Assembly: GCA_003022905.1 (NCBI GenBank) | Contig: PXSE01000026.1 | Coordinates: forward strand, 1-18,714 | DNA: 18,714 bases | Direction of reading: 5' to 3' | DNA from: Halobacteriales archaeon QS_9_68_42 | Lineage (GTDB): Archaea; Halobacteriota; Halobacteria; Halobacteriales; Haloarculaceae | In this document: positions 7,013-13,482 of the stretch, piece by piece | Position numbering within the stretch: position 1 is the stretch's first letter | Layout: each line of letters starts with the position of its first letter | Translations under genes and position numbers: made by a program | Notes under the pieces: model-generated | What the model saw: only the letters and a program-made list of their open reading frames with translations | What the model was told of the DNA's origin: nothing | The model's database searches: none

Positions 7013-7123
7013 TTCACGCCCGGCGTGAACAGAGAGGGATCGGAGATCCCTCAGGCAGTCGGGCATGGCCCGACGACAGCGTGGCGTCGGAGACGCCACG
7101 AGCAGACGGCGCAAAGCGCCGTC
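7013..7123. repeat. Intergenic array of five 3-nt-loop hairpins
   Basis: Five consecutive perfect hairpins: 7013-7029 (7 bp, loop CCG), 7034-7052 (8 bp, GGA), 7058-7074 (7 bp, ATG), 7080-7100 (9 bp, GGA) and 7105-7123 (8 bp, AAA). Spacers are only 4-5 nt: CAGA, AGGCA, GACAG, AGCA. The last two hairpins correspond to those in the menB and dehydrogenase insertions but with different stem bases, still fully paired. Hairpins of this regularity are far beyond chance. Confidence 0.88.
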
Positions 7124-7268
7124 GACGCCGGGACTCTCTCACTGTAATAGGTAGCCCCGCTTGGCGACGCCGACGGACAGGGGGTGCCGCCGGGCGATAC
7201 GGTCGATGCTGCACGACCCAAAGCGAGCGTCGAAGAAAGAATCGGTCGACTGAAGCGCTACGGGACCG

Positions 7269-7943
7269 TCAGTGCCGCCGATAGAACAGCAGCAGGCTCG
7301 CGAGTAGCGCGCCGACCGCGATGGCACCGCCGAATCCTGCGCCATCCCCGTCGGTGGGCGACTCCGTCTCGTCGTCGTCCATCGAGTCGCCGTCGGTCGG
7401 CGTTTCGTCGTCCATCGAGTCCTCGGTCGGCGTGTTGTCGTCGATTGGGGTCTCTTCGTCGGTCGGCGTCGGCGAGGCGGTCGGCGTCGGCGAGGCGGTT
7501 GGCGTCGGCGAGGCGGTCGGCGTCGGCGAGGCGGTCGCGGTGCCGTTGTCCGACGTCTGGACGCTCGCTGAGTCGCTGTAGTCGCCGTCGTCGGCGCCGT
7601 CGTCGTTGGAGGAGTCCTTGGCGGTCACCAGTTCGAGGGTGTAGTCGCCGTCCTCGCCGGCCTGATAGGTCGCCTCGTAGCCCTCGACCCGGCTGCCATC
7701 GAAGTCTTCCTCGGTCAGTGTGCCGTTGTCGGGGCCGCGAACGTCGACCTCGATGTCGACGAGGGTCTCGTTGCTGTCGAAGGAGACCGTTATCTCGTCG
7801 CCGTCGGAGGTCACCTGGTAATTCGAGATGTCGGGGCCGTCGTCGGAGCTGTCCGTCTGGGCCACCGCTATCGAGCCCGAAACTGCCGCGAGAACCGTCA
7901 GGAGGGCAACCGCTCCGATTACCAATACTGATTTATCTTTCAT
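7269..7943 (-). CDS. Secreted surface protein with Thr/Pro stalk and C-terminal membrane anchor
   Basis: A 224-residue protein starting at ATG 7943, 28 nt from a strong TATA box. Residues 1-29 are a Sec-type signal peptide (MKDKSVLVIGAVALLTVLAAVSGSIAVAQ). Residues 30-110 look like a beta-sandwich domain of unknown family (ISNYQVTSDGDEITVSFDSNETLVDIEVDVRG). A disordered stalk follows with four tandem ASPTPT hexapeptides and further Thr/Asp-rich repeats, likely O-glycosylated. The C-terminus GAGFGGAIAVGALLASLLLFYRRH has the layout of a PGF-CTERM signal (short Gly/Phe motif, hydrophobic span, basic end) that archaeosortase A removes, but the motif reads GAGFG rather than PGFG. It is transcribed alone, away from the IS remnant. 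Function unknown. Confidence 0.85.
   Translation of the reverse strand: MKDKSVLVIGAVALLTVLAAVSGSIAVAQTDSSDDGPDISNYQVTSDGDEITVSFDSNETLVDIEVDVRGPDNGTLTEEDFDGSRVEGYEATYQAGEDGDYTLELVTAKDSSNDDGADDGDYSDSASVQTSDNGTATASPTPTASPTPTASPTPTASPTPTDEETPIDDNTPTEDSMDDETPTDGDSMDDDETESPTDGDGAGFGGAIAVGALLASLLLFYRRH
7462..7533 (-). repeat. Four 18-bp tandem repeats coding ASPTPT units
   Basis: Four head-to-tail copies of an 18-bp unit (plus strand GTCGGCGTCGGCGAGGCG, one copy with a single T for C) lie within the surface-protein gene. Unit length is a multiple of three, so copy-number change would keep the frame and only alter stalk length. Confidence 0.92.
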
Positions 7944-7970
7944 AATGCAGGTGTAAAGTGAGACGCGTGG

Positions 7971-7983
7971 TACATATTTATTT
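7971..7983 (-). promoter_or_regulatory. TATA box of the surface-protein gene
   Basis: AAATAAATATGTA on the minus strand begins about 28 nt before the ATG at 7943 and sits in the most AT-rich patch of the window (7970-8005). Confidence 0.7.
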
Positions 7984-8108
7984 TTATTATGCTAACTGTT
8001 TTCTGGTAATTACAGGGATGGTATCTATCCACACGGTGGCTCGACACTCTGTAGTAGTTTGACGGGCCGTTCCCGACAGGAGCGACGGTCTCGAATGGCG
8101 GGGTCCCG

Positions 8109-8561
8109 CTACCGCAGTAGCGTCGTCATCTCACAGGAGACGACCGTCTGGTCACGCTGGTTTCTGACCTCGACTGCGGTCCGGACGGTGCCGTTGCCGG
8201 GGCCTTCGTCCTTCGAGCGGGTCTCGAGCACCTCCGTCTCGACGCGGATGGTGTCGCCGACGTACGTCGGCTGTCGGAACCGCAGGTCGTCGATGCCGTA
8301 GAAGGCGACGACGGCCTCCCGCTCCTCGGGGGACCGGGCCTGCCACAGTAGCCCCGTCGCCGCCGAGACGACGAGCATGCCGTGGGCGATGCGCTCGCCG
8401 AACATCGACTCGCTCATCCGCTCGGCGTCGGTGTGGAGGTGGTTGAAGTCCCCGGAGACGCCGGCGAAGTTCGTCACGTCCGCCTCGGTGATGGTTCGGC
8501 CCTGGGTGACGTCGGTGTCGCCCTCTTCGGTGTCCGCAAAGACCGACGGCTCGTCGCTCAT
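8109..8561 (-). CDS. MaoC-like hot-dog dehydratase (R-specific enoyl-CoA hydratase type)
   Basis: A 150-residue single hot-dog protein starting at ATG 8561, whose first bases overlap the original stop of the upstream thioesterase gene (ATGA). It carries the hydratase signature SGDFNHLHTD (residues 36-45, candidate catalytic D38 and H43) and the conserved HGML (60-63). The family hydrates trans-2-enoyl-CoA to (R)-3-hydroxyacyl-CoA, feeding polyhydroxyalkanoate or bypassing beta-oxidation, though some members act on branched substrates. It is the last gene of the dehydrogenase-thioesterase-MaoC operon. Because the thioesterase is frameshifted, an uninterrupted frame also runs into this gene from 8930; see the pseudogene entry. 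Confidence 0.9.
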   Translation of the reverse strand: MSDEPSVFADTEEGDTDVTQGRTITEADVTNFAGVSGDFNHLHTDAERMSESMFGERIAHGMLVVSAATGLLWQARSPEEREAVVAFYGIDDLRFRQPTYVGDTIRVETEVLETRSKDEGPGNGTVRTAVEVRNQRDQTVVSCEMTTLLR

Positions 8562-8930
8562 CGCTCCTCCCGGAACAGCCGGTAACTGGTGCCGCCGGCC
8601 GCGACGACCTTCCGTTCGCCCTCGTGTCGGGTGGTCACCTCCGACTCGGTGACGCCCATCGACCCGCCGGCCCGGACCACCTCCGCCTCGACGCGCAGGC
8701 GTCGACCGCAGCGCGAACCCGGAGGCGGTATCGATGACCGTCGCCGTGACGCCGCCGTGGACCGTCCCCGAGGCGATGTTGGCGAACTTCTCGTCGAACG
8801 GCAACTCGAAGACGATGCGGCCCGGTTCGACCGTCTCGATGTCGAGGTTCAGCCACTCGAACAGGCCGTGCGACCGGAGAACGGCCTCGAGGTCGTCGGT
8901 CGGCGTTCCGGCCGGCTCGGAGCCGCTCAT
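8558..8930 (-). pseudogene. PaaI-type acyl-CoA thioesterase broken by an internal out-of-frame deletion
   Basis: The N-terminal half from ATG 8930 is a normal PaaI hot-dog thioesterase, with VHGGVTATVIDTASGFALRST at residues 57-77 (HGG loop and catalytic-type Asp67). At about 8698-8700 the frame breaks. The rest of the family sequence resumes in another frame (LRVEAEVVRAGGSMGVTESEVTTRHEGERKVVAAGGTSYRLFREER, stop at 8558-8560). The segment that normally joins the halves, roughly 25 residues, is missing. The original frame instead runs without a stop through a nonsense linker into the MaoC gene, giving a possible hybrid of about 274 residues (8930 to 8109). It starts 1 nt after the dehydrogenase gene. 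An assembly or read error is less likely, since bases as well as frame are lost. Confidence 0.82.
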
Positions 8931-8931
8931 C

Positions 8932-10932
8932 TCACTTCCCCTCGAACTCCGGCTCCCGGTCGGCCATGAACGCCTCCGCACCCTCCATCATGTCGTCGGT
9001 CTCGAGGAGGAGGCCGAACGCCTGGGACTCCAGTTCGAGGCCGGCGCCCAGGTCCTGGTCGCGGCCGCGGTTGATAACCCGCTTTGCCTTCCGAAGGGCG
9101 ACCGGCGGTCCCGAGACGATGTCGTCGACGAACTCCCCGACCACGTCCTCGAACGCCCCGGGATCGACGGCGCGGTTGATGAGGCCCCAGTCTTCGGCCC
9201 GCTCGGCCGAGATGCGGTTGCCGCGGTAGATGAGTTCCTTGGCGCGGGCGTCCCCGACCATCCGGACCGTCCGCTGGGTGCCGCCGCCGCCCGGGATGAG
9301 TCCGAGGTCGATCTCCGGGAAGCCGAACTCCGAGCCGGTTGTCGCGACCCGGAGATCGCAGGCCAGCGCGAGTTCGTGGCCACCGCCGAGACAGAACCCG
9401 TCGATTTTCGCGACCGTCGGGCGGGGGAACTCCTCAATGGCTCGGTACACCTCGCCGGGTTCGACCTCGTGTGGCTCGTAGCCGCTGAAGGCCGTGATGT
9501 CCGCGCCGGCCGAGAACGCGCGGTCGCCGGCGCCCTCGAACAGCACACACCGGACCTCGCCGGCATCAACCGTCTCCAGCAGGTGGACGACCTCGTCCAT
9601 CAGGTCGGGGCTGATGGCGTTCAGCCGCTCCGGGCGGTCCAGCTCGACCGTCAGCAAGCCGTCGTCGTCCAACCCGGCGTTGATCGTGGTGTAATCCCGG
9701 TCGGTGTCGTCGCCGTACTCGTAGAAGCCCGATCCGGCGTCCTCGCCCGTGCGCCCCGCCTCGACCAGTTCGCGGAGGTAGCTGGACGGTTCGTACCGCT
9801 CCTCACCGTACTCCTCGTGGAGCGACTCGAGTTTCTTTAGCACTCCATCGAGACCGAGCTTGTCTGCCCGCCGGCAGGGACCTTCGGGAAAGCCGGCGCC
9901 GAGACGGAGGCCGGTGTCGATGGCCTCCGGCGTGGCGACGTCGTTGCCGACGAGGTCGGCCGCCTCGTTGATGATGCGGGCCTCGACCCGCAACCAGTCG
10001 AACGCATCAGAGGCGTCCTCCGGGTCGTAGTCGGCGCCGTCGCCGTCGACGGCTTCGCCGTCTGCCTGAGGCGTCTCCGACGCCTCTCTGTCGGCGTAGT
10101 CGTAGTACCCGACGCCGGTCTTCTGTCCAAGCTCGTCGGCCTCGACCTTCTCCTCGACGACCGGCGGAATCGGCTGGCCGGCCTCCTTGCGGACGTGGTA
10201 GCCGATGTCGATGCCGGTCATGTCCGACAGCTCGAACGGTCCCATCGGGTAGCCGCGCTCGTGGACCATCGTGGCGTCGGCCTCGCGGATCTCGGCTTCG
10301 CCCTCCGAGACCATCCAGGCGGCCTCGTCGCCGAACGGTCCCAGCACGGTGTTGACGACGAACCCGCGGACGTCCTTGCGGACGTGGATGGGGGTCCTGT
10401 CGATGGACTCGACGAACTCGTAGGCGGCTTCGGCCGCGGCGTCGGCGGTCTCCTCGCCGTGGATGACCTCCACGAGGTCCATCTTCACCGGCGGATTGAA
10501 GAAGTGGGTGCCGACAACCCGCTCGGGCGAGCGGGTGGCCTCGGCGATGTCGGTGATGGGAAGCGAGGAGGTGTTGGAGGCGAGAACCGCGTCGTCGGAC
10601 GCCATCTCCTCGAGATCGGCGAAGATGTCGTGTTTGATCTCCAGCTCCTCGGGGGCGGCCTCGATGACGAGGTCGGCGTCGGCGACGGCGGACCCGAGGT
10701 CCGTCGTGGCCTCGATGCGGTCCAGCACCTCGGCGGGCGCCTCGTCGATGCGGTCCTTCTCGGCGAGTTTCTCAAGCGACCACTCGATGTCCTCGTAGCC
10801 GTCCTCGACGAACTCGGTCTCGATGTCGCGCATCGTGACCGGGTAGCCGGCAATGGCGACGACTTCCGTGATACCGTGGCCCATGCTTCCCGCGCCGAGC
10901 ACGGCGACGCGGTCAATATCCTCGAGCGTCAT
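8932..10932 (-). CDS. Fused 3-hydroxyacyl-CoA dehydrogenase / enoyl-CoA hydratase
   Basis: A 666-residue bifunctional beta-oxidation enzyme (hydration of enoyl-CoA, then NAD-dependent oxidation of (S)-3-hydroxyacyl-CoA). The dehydrogenase comes first: NAD motif GAGSMG at 13-18, HFFNPP with H143 and E155, C-terminal helical domains to about residue 405. The crotonase domain follows: GADITAF oxyanion region, and the two catalytic-type Glu in GGGHELA and FGFPEIDLG. This order is the reverse of bacterial FadB and typical of archaea. After GVGYYDYADR (residue 282) the linker to the second dehydrogenase C-terminal domain carries an insert, EASETPQADGEAV, encoded by hairpins and shared with menB. 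It is the first gene of an operon with the thioesterase remnant and MaoC, divergent from an Lrp regulator. Confidence 0.94.
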   Translation of the reverse strand: MTLEDIDRVAVLGAGSMGHGITEVVAIAGYPVTMRDIETEFVEDGYEDIEWSLEKLAEKDRIDEAPAEVLDRIEATTDLGSAVADADLVIEAAPEELEIKHDIFADLEEMASDDAVLASNTSSLPITDIAEATRSPERVVGTHFFNPPVKMDLVEVIHGEETADAAAEAAYEFVESIDRTPIHVRKDVRGFVVNTVLGPFGDEAAWMVSEGEAEIREADATMVHERGYPMGPFELSDMTGIDIGYHVRKEAGQPIPPVVEEKVEADELGQKTGVGYYDYADREASETPQADGEAVDGDGADYDPEDASDAFDWLRVEARIINEAADLVGNDVATPEAIDTGLRLGAGFPEGPCRRADKLGLDGVLKKLESLHEEYGEERYEPSSYLRELVEAGRTGEDAGSGFYEYGDDTDRDYTTINAGLDDDGLLTVELDRPERLNAISPDLMDEVVHLLETVDAGEVRCVLFEGAGDRAFSAGADITAFSGYEPHEVEPGEVYRAIEEFPRPTVAKIDGFCLGGGHELALACDLRVATTGSEFGFPEIDLGLIPGGGGTQRTVRMVGDARAKELIYRGNRISAERAEDWGLINRAVDPGAFEDVVGEFVDDIVSGPPVALRKAKRVINRGRDQDLGAGLELESQAFGLLLETDDMMEGAEAFMADREPEFEGK
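10048..10086 (-). repeat. Two-hairpin element in the dehydrogenase/hydratase linker
   Basis: On the minus strand GAGGCGTC-GGA-GACGCCTC (10086 to 10068), spacer AGGCA, then GACGGC-GAA-GCCGTC (10062 to 10048) followed by GAC. The first hairpin and spacer differ from the menB copy (286-309) by one base in 24. The whole is 39 nt, in frame, at codons 283-295. Confidence 0.88.
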
Positions 10933-10956
10933 ACGACTGCTTTGCCACCGGAACCC

Positions 10957-10965
10957 TCTTAATGG
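10957..10965 (-). promoter_or_regulatory. TATA-like box of the acyl-CoA operon
   Basis: CCATTAAGA on the minus strand lies 25-33 nt before the ATG at 10932, in the spacer shared with the divergent Lrp-type gene. Confidence 0.5.
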
Positions 10966-11070
10966 TACCTCACGATGTTATCGTTGTTAGGGTCAAGGCC
11001 GCCATCTCCAACAGCTGTAAACTGCGACACCGAGATCGACGCGGGGGCGACCCCTGTTTTCAGATTCGGA

Positions 11071-11081
11071 AGATATTTTTT
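11071..11081 (+). promoter_or_regulatory. TATA-like box of the Lrp/AsnC gene
   Basis: AGATATTTTTT lies 24-34 nt before the ATG at 11105, consistent with a leaderless transcript. Confidence 0.6.
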
Positions 11082-11104
11082 CACGGACGTAAAAGAGCAT
11101 CTCC

Positions 11105-11530
11105 ATGAGCGTGGAAACGGAGGACAGGATTCTATCCGTTCTGGAGGATGACGCCCAGGCCTCCTACGCGGAAATAGCCGAACGAGCCGACGTATCGAAG
11201 CCGACCGTCCGGAAGTACATCGACAAACTGGAGTCCGAGGGGGTCATCGTCGGCTACTCCGCCGACGTCGACCCCAAGAAGCTCTCGGAGAAGTCCATCG
11301 CCCTCGTGGGTATCGACGTCGCCAGCGAGCGGTACGTCGAGGTGACGGGCGAACTCAAGCACCTCGACGCAGTCGAGTCGCTGTACACCTCCAGCGGCGA
11401 CCACATGCTGATGGCCGAGGTCCGGGCCTCCGACGGCGACGCGGTCGGCGAGGTCATCCAGGAACGGATTCTCTCCATCGACGGCGTCGAGGCCGCACAC
11501 CCCTCCTTCCTCCAGGAACGATTGAAGTAA
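11105..11530 (+). CDS. Lrp/AsnC-family transcription regulator
   Basis: A 141-residue protein starting at ATG 11105. Residues 1-50 form the AsnC winged helix (EDRILSVLEDDAQASYAEIAERADVSKPTVRKYIDKLESEGVI, recognition helix about 31-45). Residues 62-135 form the RAM domain that binds small ligands and assembles dimers and octamers. The family usually senses amino acids. Here the gene is divergent from the acyl-CoA operon, with 172 nt between the start codons, so control of that operon or of itself is the simplest guess. No palindromic operator stands out clearly in the spacer. Confidence 0.92.
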   Translation: MSVETEDRILSVLEDDAQASYAEIAERADVSKPTVRKYIDKLESEGVIVGYSADVDPKKLSEKSIALVGIDVASERYVEVTGELKHLDAVESLYTSSGDHMLMAEVRASDGDAVGEVIQERILSIDGVEAAHPSFLQERLK

Positions 11531-11584
11531 CGCGGGTCCCTCCGTCGTCCGTGCCGTTTTGACGCTCGGGTGCGTACCGCCGAC

Positions 11585-12064
11585 ATGGCCACGTACACGC
11601 GGGAGGCGCGGGTCCGGGCGCCCTTCGAGGAGGTCTGGGAGTTCCACTCGACGGTCGACGGTCTCGAGGCGCTGACGCCCGGATTCATGAACCTCGAGGT
11701 CCGGCGCGTCACCGGCCCGGACGGCGAGTCAGGCCCCGAGGTGCTGGATGCGGGGTCGCGCATCGACCTCTCGATGCGGCCGTTCGGCGTCGGCCCCCGA
11801 CAGGAGTGGACCTCCGTTATCACCCGACGGACCGAGTCCGGGGGGGCCGCGATGTTCCACGACGTCATGGAGGGCGGCCCGTTCCCGACCTGGGAGCACA
11901 CCCACCGGTTCTTCGCCGACGACGGCGCGACGGTACTCTCGGACCGCGTCGAGTACCAGTTGCCCGGCGGCGCCCTTGGCCGAGCGGTGTCGCCGCTCGG
12001 GTGGGTCGGCTTCGAGCCGATGTTCCGCGGCCGCCACGGGAAGACGAAGGAACTGCTGGAGTAA
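11585..12064 (+). CDS. SRPBCC-superfamily (START/Bet v1-like) protein
   Basis: A 159-residue protein from ATG 11585; the in-frame GTG at 11570 is less likely. The N-terminus MATYTREARVRAPFEEVWEFHSTVDGLEALTPGFMNLEV is typical of the polyketide cyclase/ligand-binding SRPBCC fold. It continues through the EWTSVI and DRVEYQLPGGALG strands and ends in the long C-terminal helix FEPMFRGRHGKTKELLE. Members bind hydrophobic ligands in a deep pocket; some relatives are annotated as cell-division inhibitor-like proteins, without a shown role here. It is on the same strand 54 nt after the Lrp gene but is probably independent of it. Ligand unknown. Confidence 0.88.
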   Translation: MATYTREARVRAPFEEVWEFHSTVDGLEALTPGFMNLEVRRVTGPDGESGPEVLDAGSRIDLSMRPFGVGPRQEWTSVITRRTESGGAAMFHDVMEGGPFPTWEHTHRFFADDGATVLSDRVEYQLPGGALGRAVSPLGWVGFEPMFRGRHGKTKELLE

Positions 12065-12070
12065 CCGCAC

Positions 12071-12369
12071 CTACCGGCGCGGAACCACGACGACGCCGAT
12101 CGACACGAAGCCGCCGCCGATCATAACGGCCGAGTCCGCGCCCGTGACGAGCGCGAGGCCGACCACCAGGTTCCGGCCCCGGAGGCGCCGTAGTTCGCCC
12201 CGAGCGGTCGGTGTGGTCTACACGACCGCCGCCGCCAGGCCGAACCGTAGGGACACACCGTCAGAACCGACAGTCCTGCGTCGCCGACCACCACGCCGAG
12301 GACGCCGGGCGTGCCGAACCCCGCCCTCGGACAAAGGACGAACAGCGCACCGACTCGGGCGTCGTCCAT
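12071..12369 (-). pseudogene. Degenerate small membrane-protein gene
   Basis: The 374-nt gap 12065-12438 has no intact gene that looks real. On the minus strand a plausible start reads MDDARVGALFVL...FGTPGVLGVV..GDAGLSVL from ATG 12369. After that point the sensible reading switches frame (VSLRFGLAAAVV then a stop), continues past that stop as GELRRLRGRNLVVGLALVTGADSAVMIGGGFVSIGVVVVPRR, and ends at TAG 12071-12073. The pattern of two to three hydrophobic spans with Gly-rich turns suggests a former membrane protein of about 95-100 residues, with one frameshift and one nonsense codon. I do not recognise the family. An 83-residue open frame (12369 to 12121) exists formally but loses its hydrophobic character halfway. 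Confidence 0.42.
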
Positions 12370-12438
12370 ACACCCGCCAGCCCCGGGGGATGAACGGATT
12401 GCGGAACCGACTTGCCGGCCCGGGTTCGAGAGAAGGCC

Positions 12439-13233
12439 GTGCTGGGTCGTCTCGAGGAGCGGACGCCGCCGATGGCCGCGCTGACCGTCGCCATCGCCGC
12501 CGTCTCGACCAGCGCCGTTCTCGTCCGGTGGAGTTCGGCGCCCGCGGTCGTACTGGCGTTCTACCGGGTGCTGCTGACGACGCTCCTGGTCGTGCCATTC
12601 CTGTTCACCCGGCACCGCGGGGAGTTTTCGGCCTTCCGCCGGCGGGACTGGGCCGTCGCGGCGGCGACCGGCGCCGCCCTCGCCGTTCACTTCGCGGCCT
12701 ACTTCGAGAGCCTCGCATGGACCAGCGTCGCCGCCAGCGTCACGCTCGTCCAGTCGCAACCGCTGTTCGTCGCCCTGGGCGCCGCCTTCGTCCTCGACGA
12801 GCGAATCGGACCGCGACGGACTGCCGGCATCGCCGTCGCCGTCGTCGGGATGGCCGCGATGTCCGCCGGCGACCTGCTGGCCGGCGCCGCGGTGCGGGGC
12901 GACGACCCCCTGTACGGCAACGCCCTGGCGGTGCTCGGGGCCGCGATGGCCGCCATCTACGTCCTCGTCGGCCGGTCGCTCCGCCAGCGCGTCGCGCTCG
13001 TTCCGTACGTCCTCGTGGTGTACGCGGCGTGCGCCGCGACGCTTCTGGTCGTCGCGCTCCTTCAGGGGGCGCCGCTGTCGGGGTACGGCGCCCGCGAGTG
13101 GCTCATCTTCCTCGGCCTCGCGGTCGGCCCGGGCCTGTTCGGCCACACCGTCGTCAACTGGGCGCTCGAGCACGTCGAATCCTCGGTCGTGAGCGTCTCG
13201 CTGCTCGGCGAACCGGTCGGCGCGACGGCGTAA
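12439..13233 (+). CDS. EamA/DMT-family transporter, C-terminally truncated
   Basis: A drug/metabolite exporter-type membrane protein of 264 residues as it stands. The start is uncertain: GTG 12439 (MLGRLEERTPP...) is preferred because LEERTPP precedes the first span as in relatives; ATG 12472 is possible. Eight full spans can be seen, including ALTVAIAAVSTSAVLVRWS, VVLAFYRVLLTTLLVVPFLF, WAVAAATGAALAVHFAAYFESL and WLIFLGLAVGPGLFGHTVVNWAL. The signature VESSVVSVSLLGEPVGATA starts span 9, but a stop at 13231 cuts it and span 10 is missing; family members have ten. The sequence after the stop is lower in GC, so the 3' end was probably replaced. Likely non-functional, or at best altered. Confidence 0.8.
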   Translation: MLGRLEERTPPMAALTVAIAAVSTSAVLVRWSSAPAVVLAFYRVLLTTLLVVPFLFTRHRGEFSAFRRRDWAVAAATGAALAVHFAAYFESLAWTSVAASVTLVQSQPLFVALGAAFVLDERIGPRRTAGIAVAVVGMAAMSAGDLLAGAAVRGDDPLYGNALAVLGAAMAAIYVLVGRSLRQRVALVPYVLVVYAACAATLLVVALLQGAPLSGYGAREWLIFLGLAVGPGLFGHTVVNWALEHVESSVVSVSLLGEPVGATA

Positions 13234-13482
13234 GGAGTTCGTCGAACACTACAGCTGATGCTGGACGTTATAAACGTGAGGAAGGTGCGGATTGTTCTCG
13301 CAACGGTTCTACTGACTCGTAGCATCGTTTTCGACGGCCATGACCGGCATCTTCTAGACGCTTCGGAGGACTCCGGCGACGATGGCCTGATATATGCGGT
13401 CTCGGACACGCTGTGCTCCGACGGCGGAGACGAGGAAATGACGGACAACGGTCGTACTGGGGAACAGTCACAGTAACTACTA
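13234..13482. other. Lower-GC segment replacing the transporter 3' end
   Basis: GC falls to a little above half by eye, against about two thirds around it, and codon bias toward G/C at third positions is lost. It starts with the short palindrome GTTCGTCGAAC and holds ACGTTATAAACGTG near 13264. A 72-codon frame (13258-13476) reads MLDVINVRKVRIVLATVLL... but matches nothing I know. Foreign DNA or non-coding sequence is likely. Confidence 0.45.

Larger units (their letters stand above)
6541..7140 (-). mobile_element. Decayed IS200/IS605 (tnpB-type) element, hairpin-rich
   Basis: This is the longest gene-free stretch of the window (6546-7268). Read on the minus strand it ends in a GC-rich hairpin followed by GAGGAAGTCAA, a typical 3' end for haloarchaeal IS1341/tnpB elements. 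Just upstream are fragments resembling a TnpB C-terminus. Further upstream (6965-7010) there is an AT-richer, promoter-like patch including ATTTATGCC. Many hairpins are visible: 6552-6571, 6575-6588, 6588-6604, the GCCCGAT/ATCGGGC pair near 6726-6744, the CCGGCCGCC/GGCGGCCGG pair near 6746-6770, and the three-nt-loop arrays listed separately. No long intact ORF survives. 7141-7268 shows nothing I can identify. The outer boundaries are estimates. Confidence 0.5.

Noticed and set aside
7462..7533. CRISPR-like direct repeats
   Set aside because: The four 18-bp repeats have no spacers and encode ASPTPT units of the surface-protein stalk.
8109..8930. A genuine bifunctional thioesterase-hydratase gene
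   Set aside because: The middle is nonsense in this frame, while the correct thioesterase continuation lies in another frame and ends at the MaoC start; MaoC has its own ATG.
13258..13476. A 72-codon gene in the low-GC segment
   Set aside because: There is no haloarchaeal codon bias, no recognised domain, and the TATA-like sequence lies inside the frame; kept only as a segment note.
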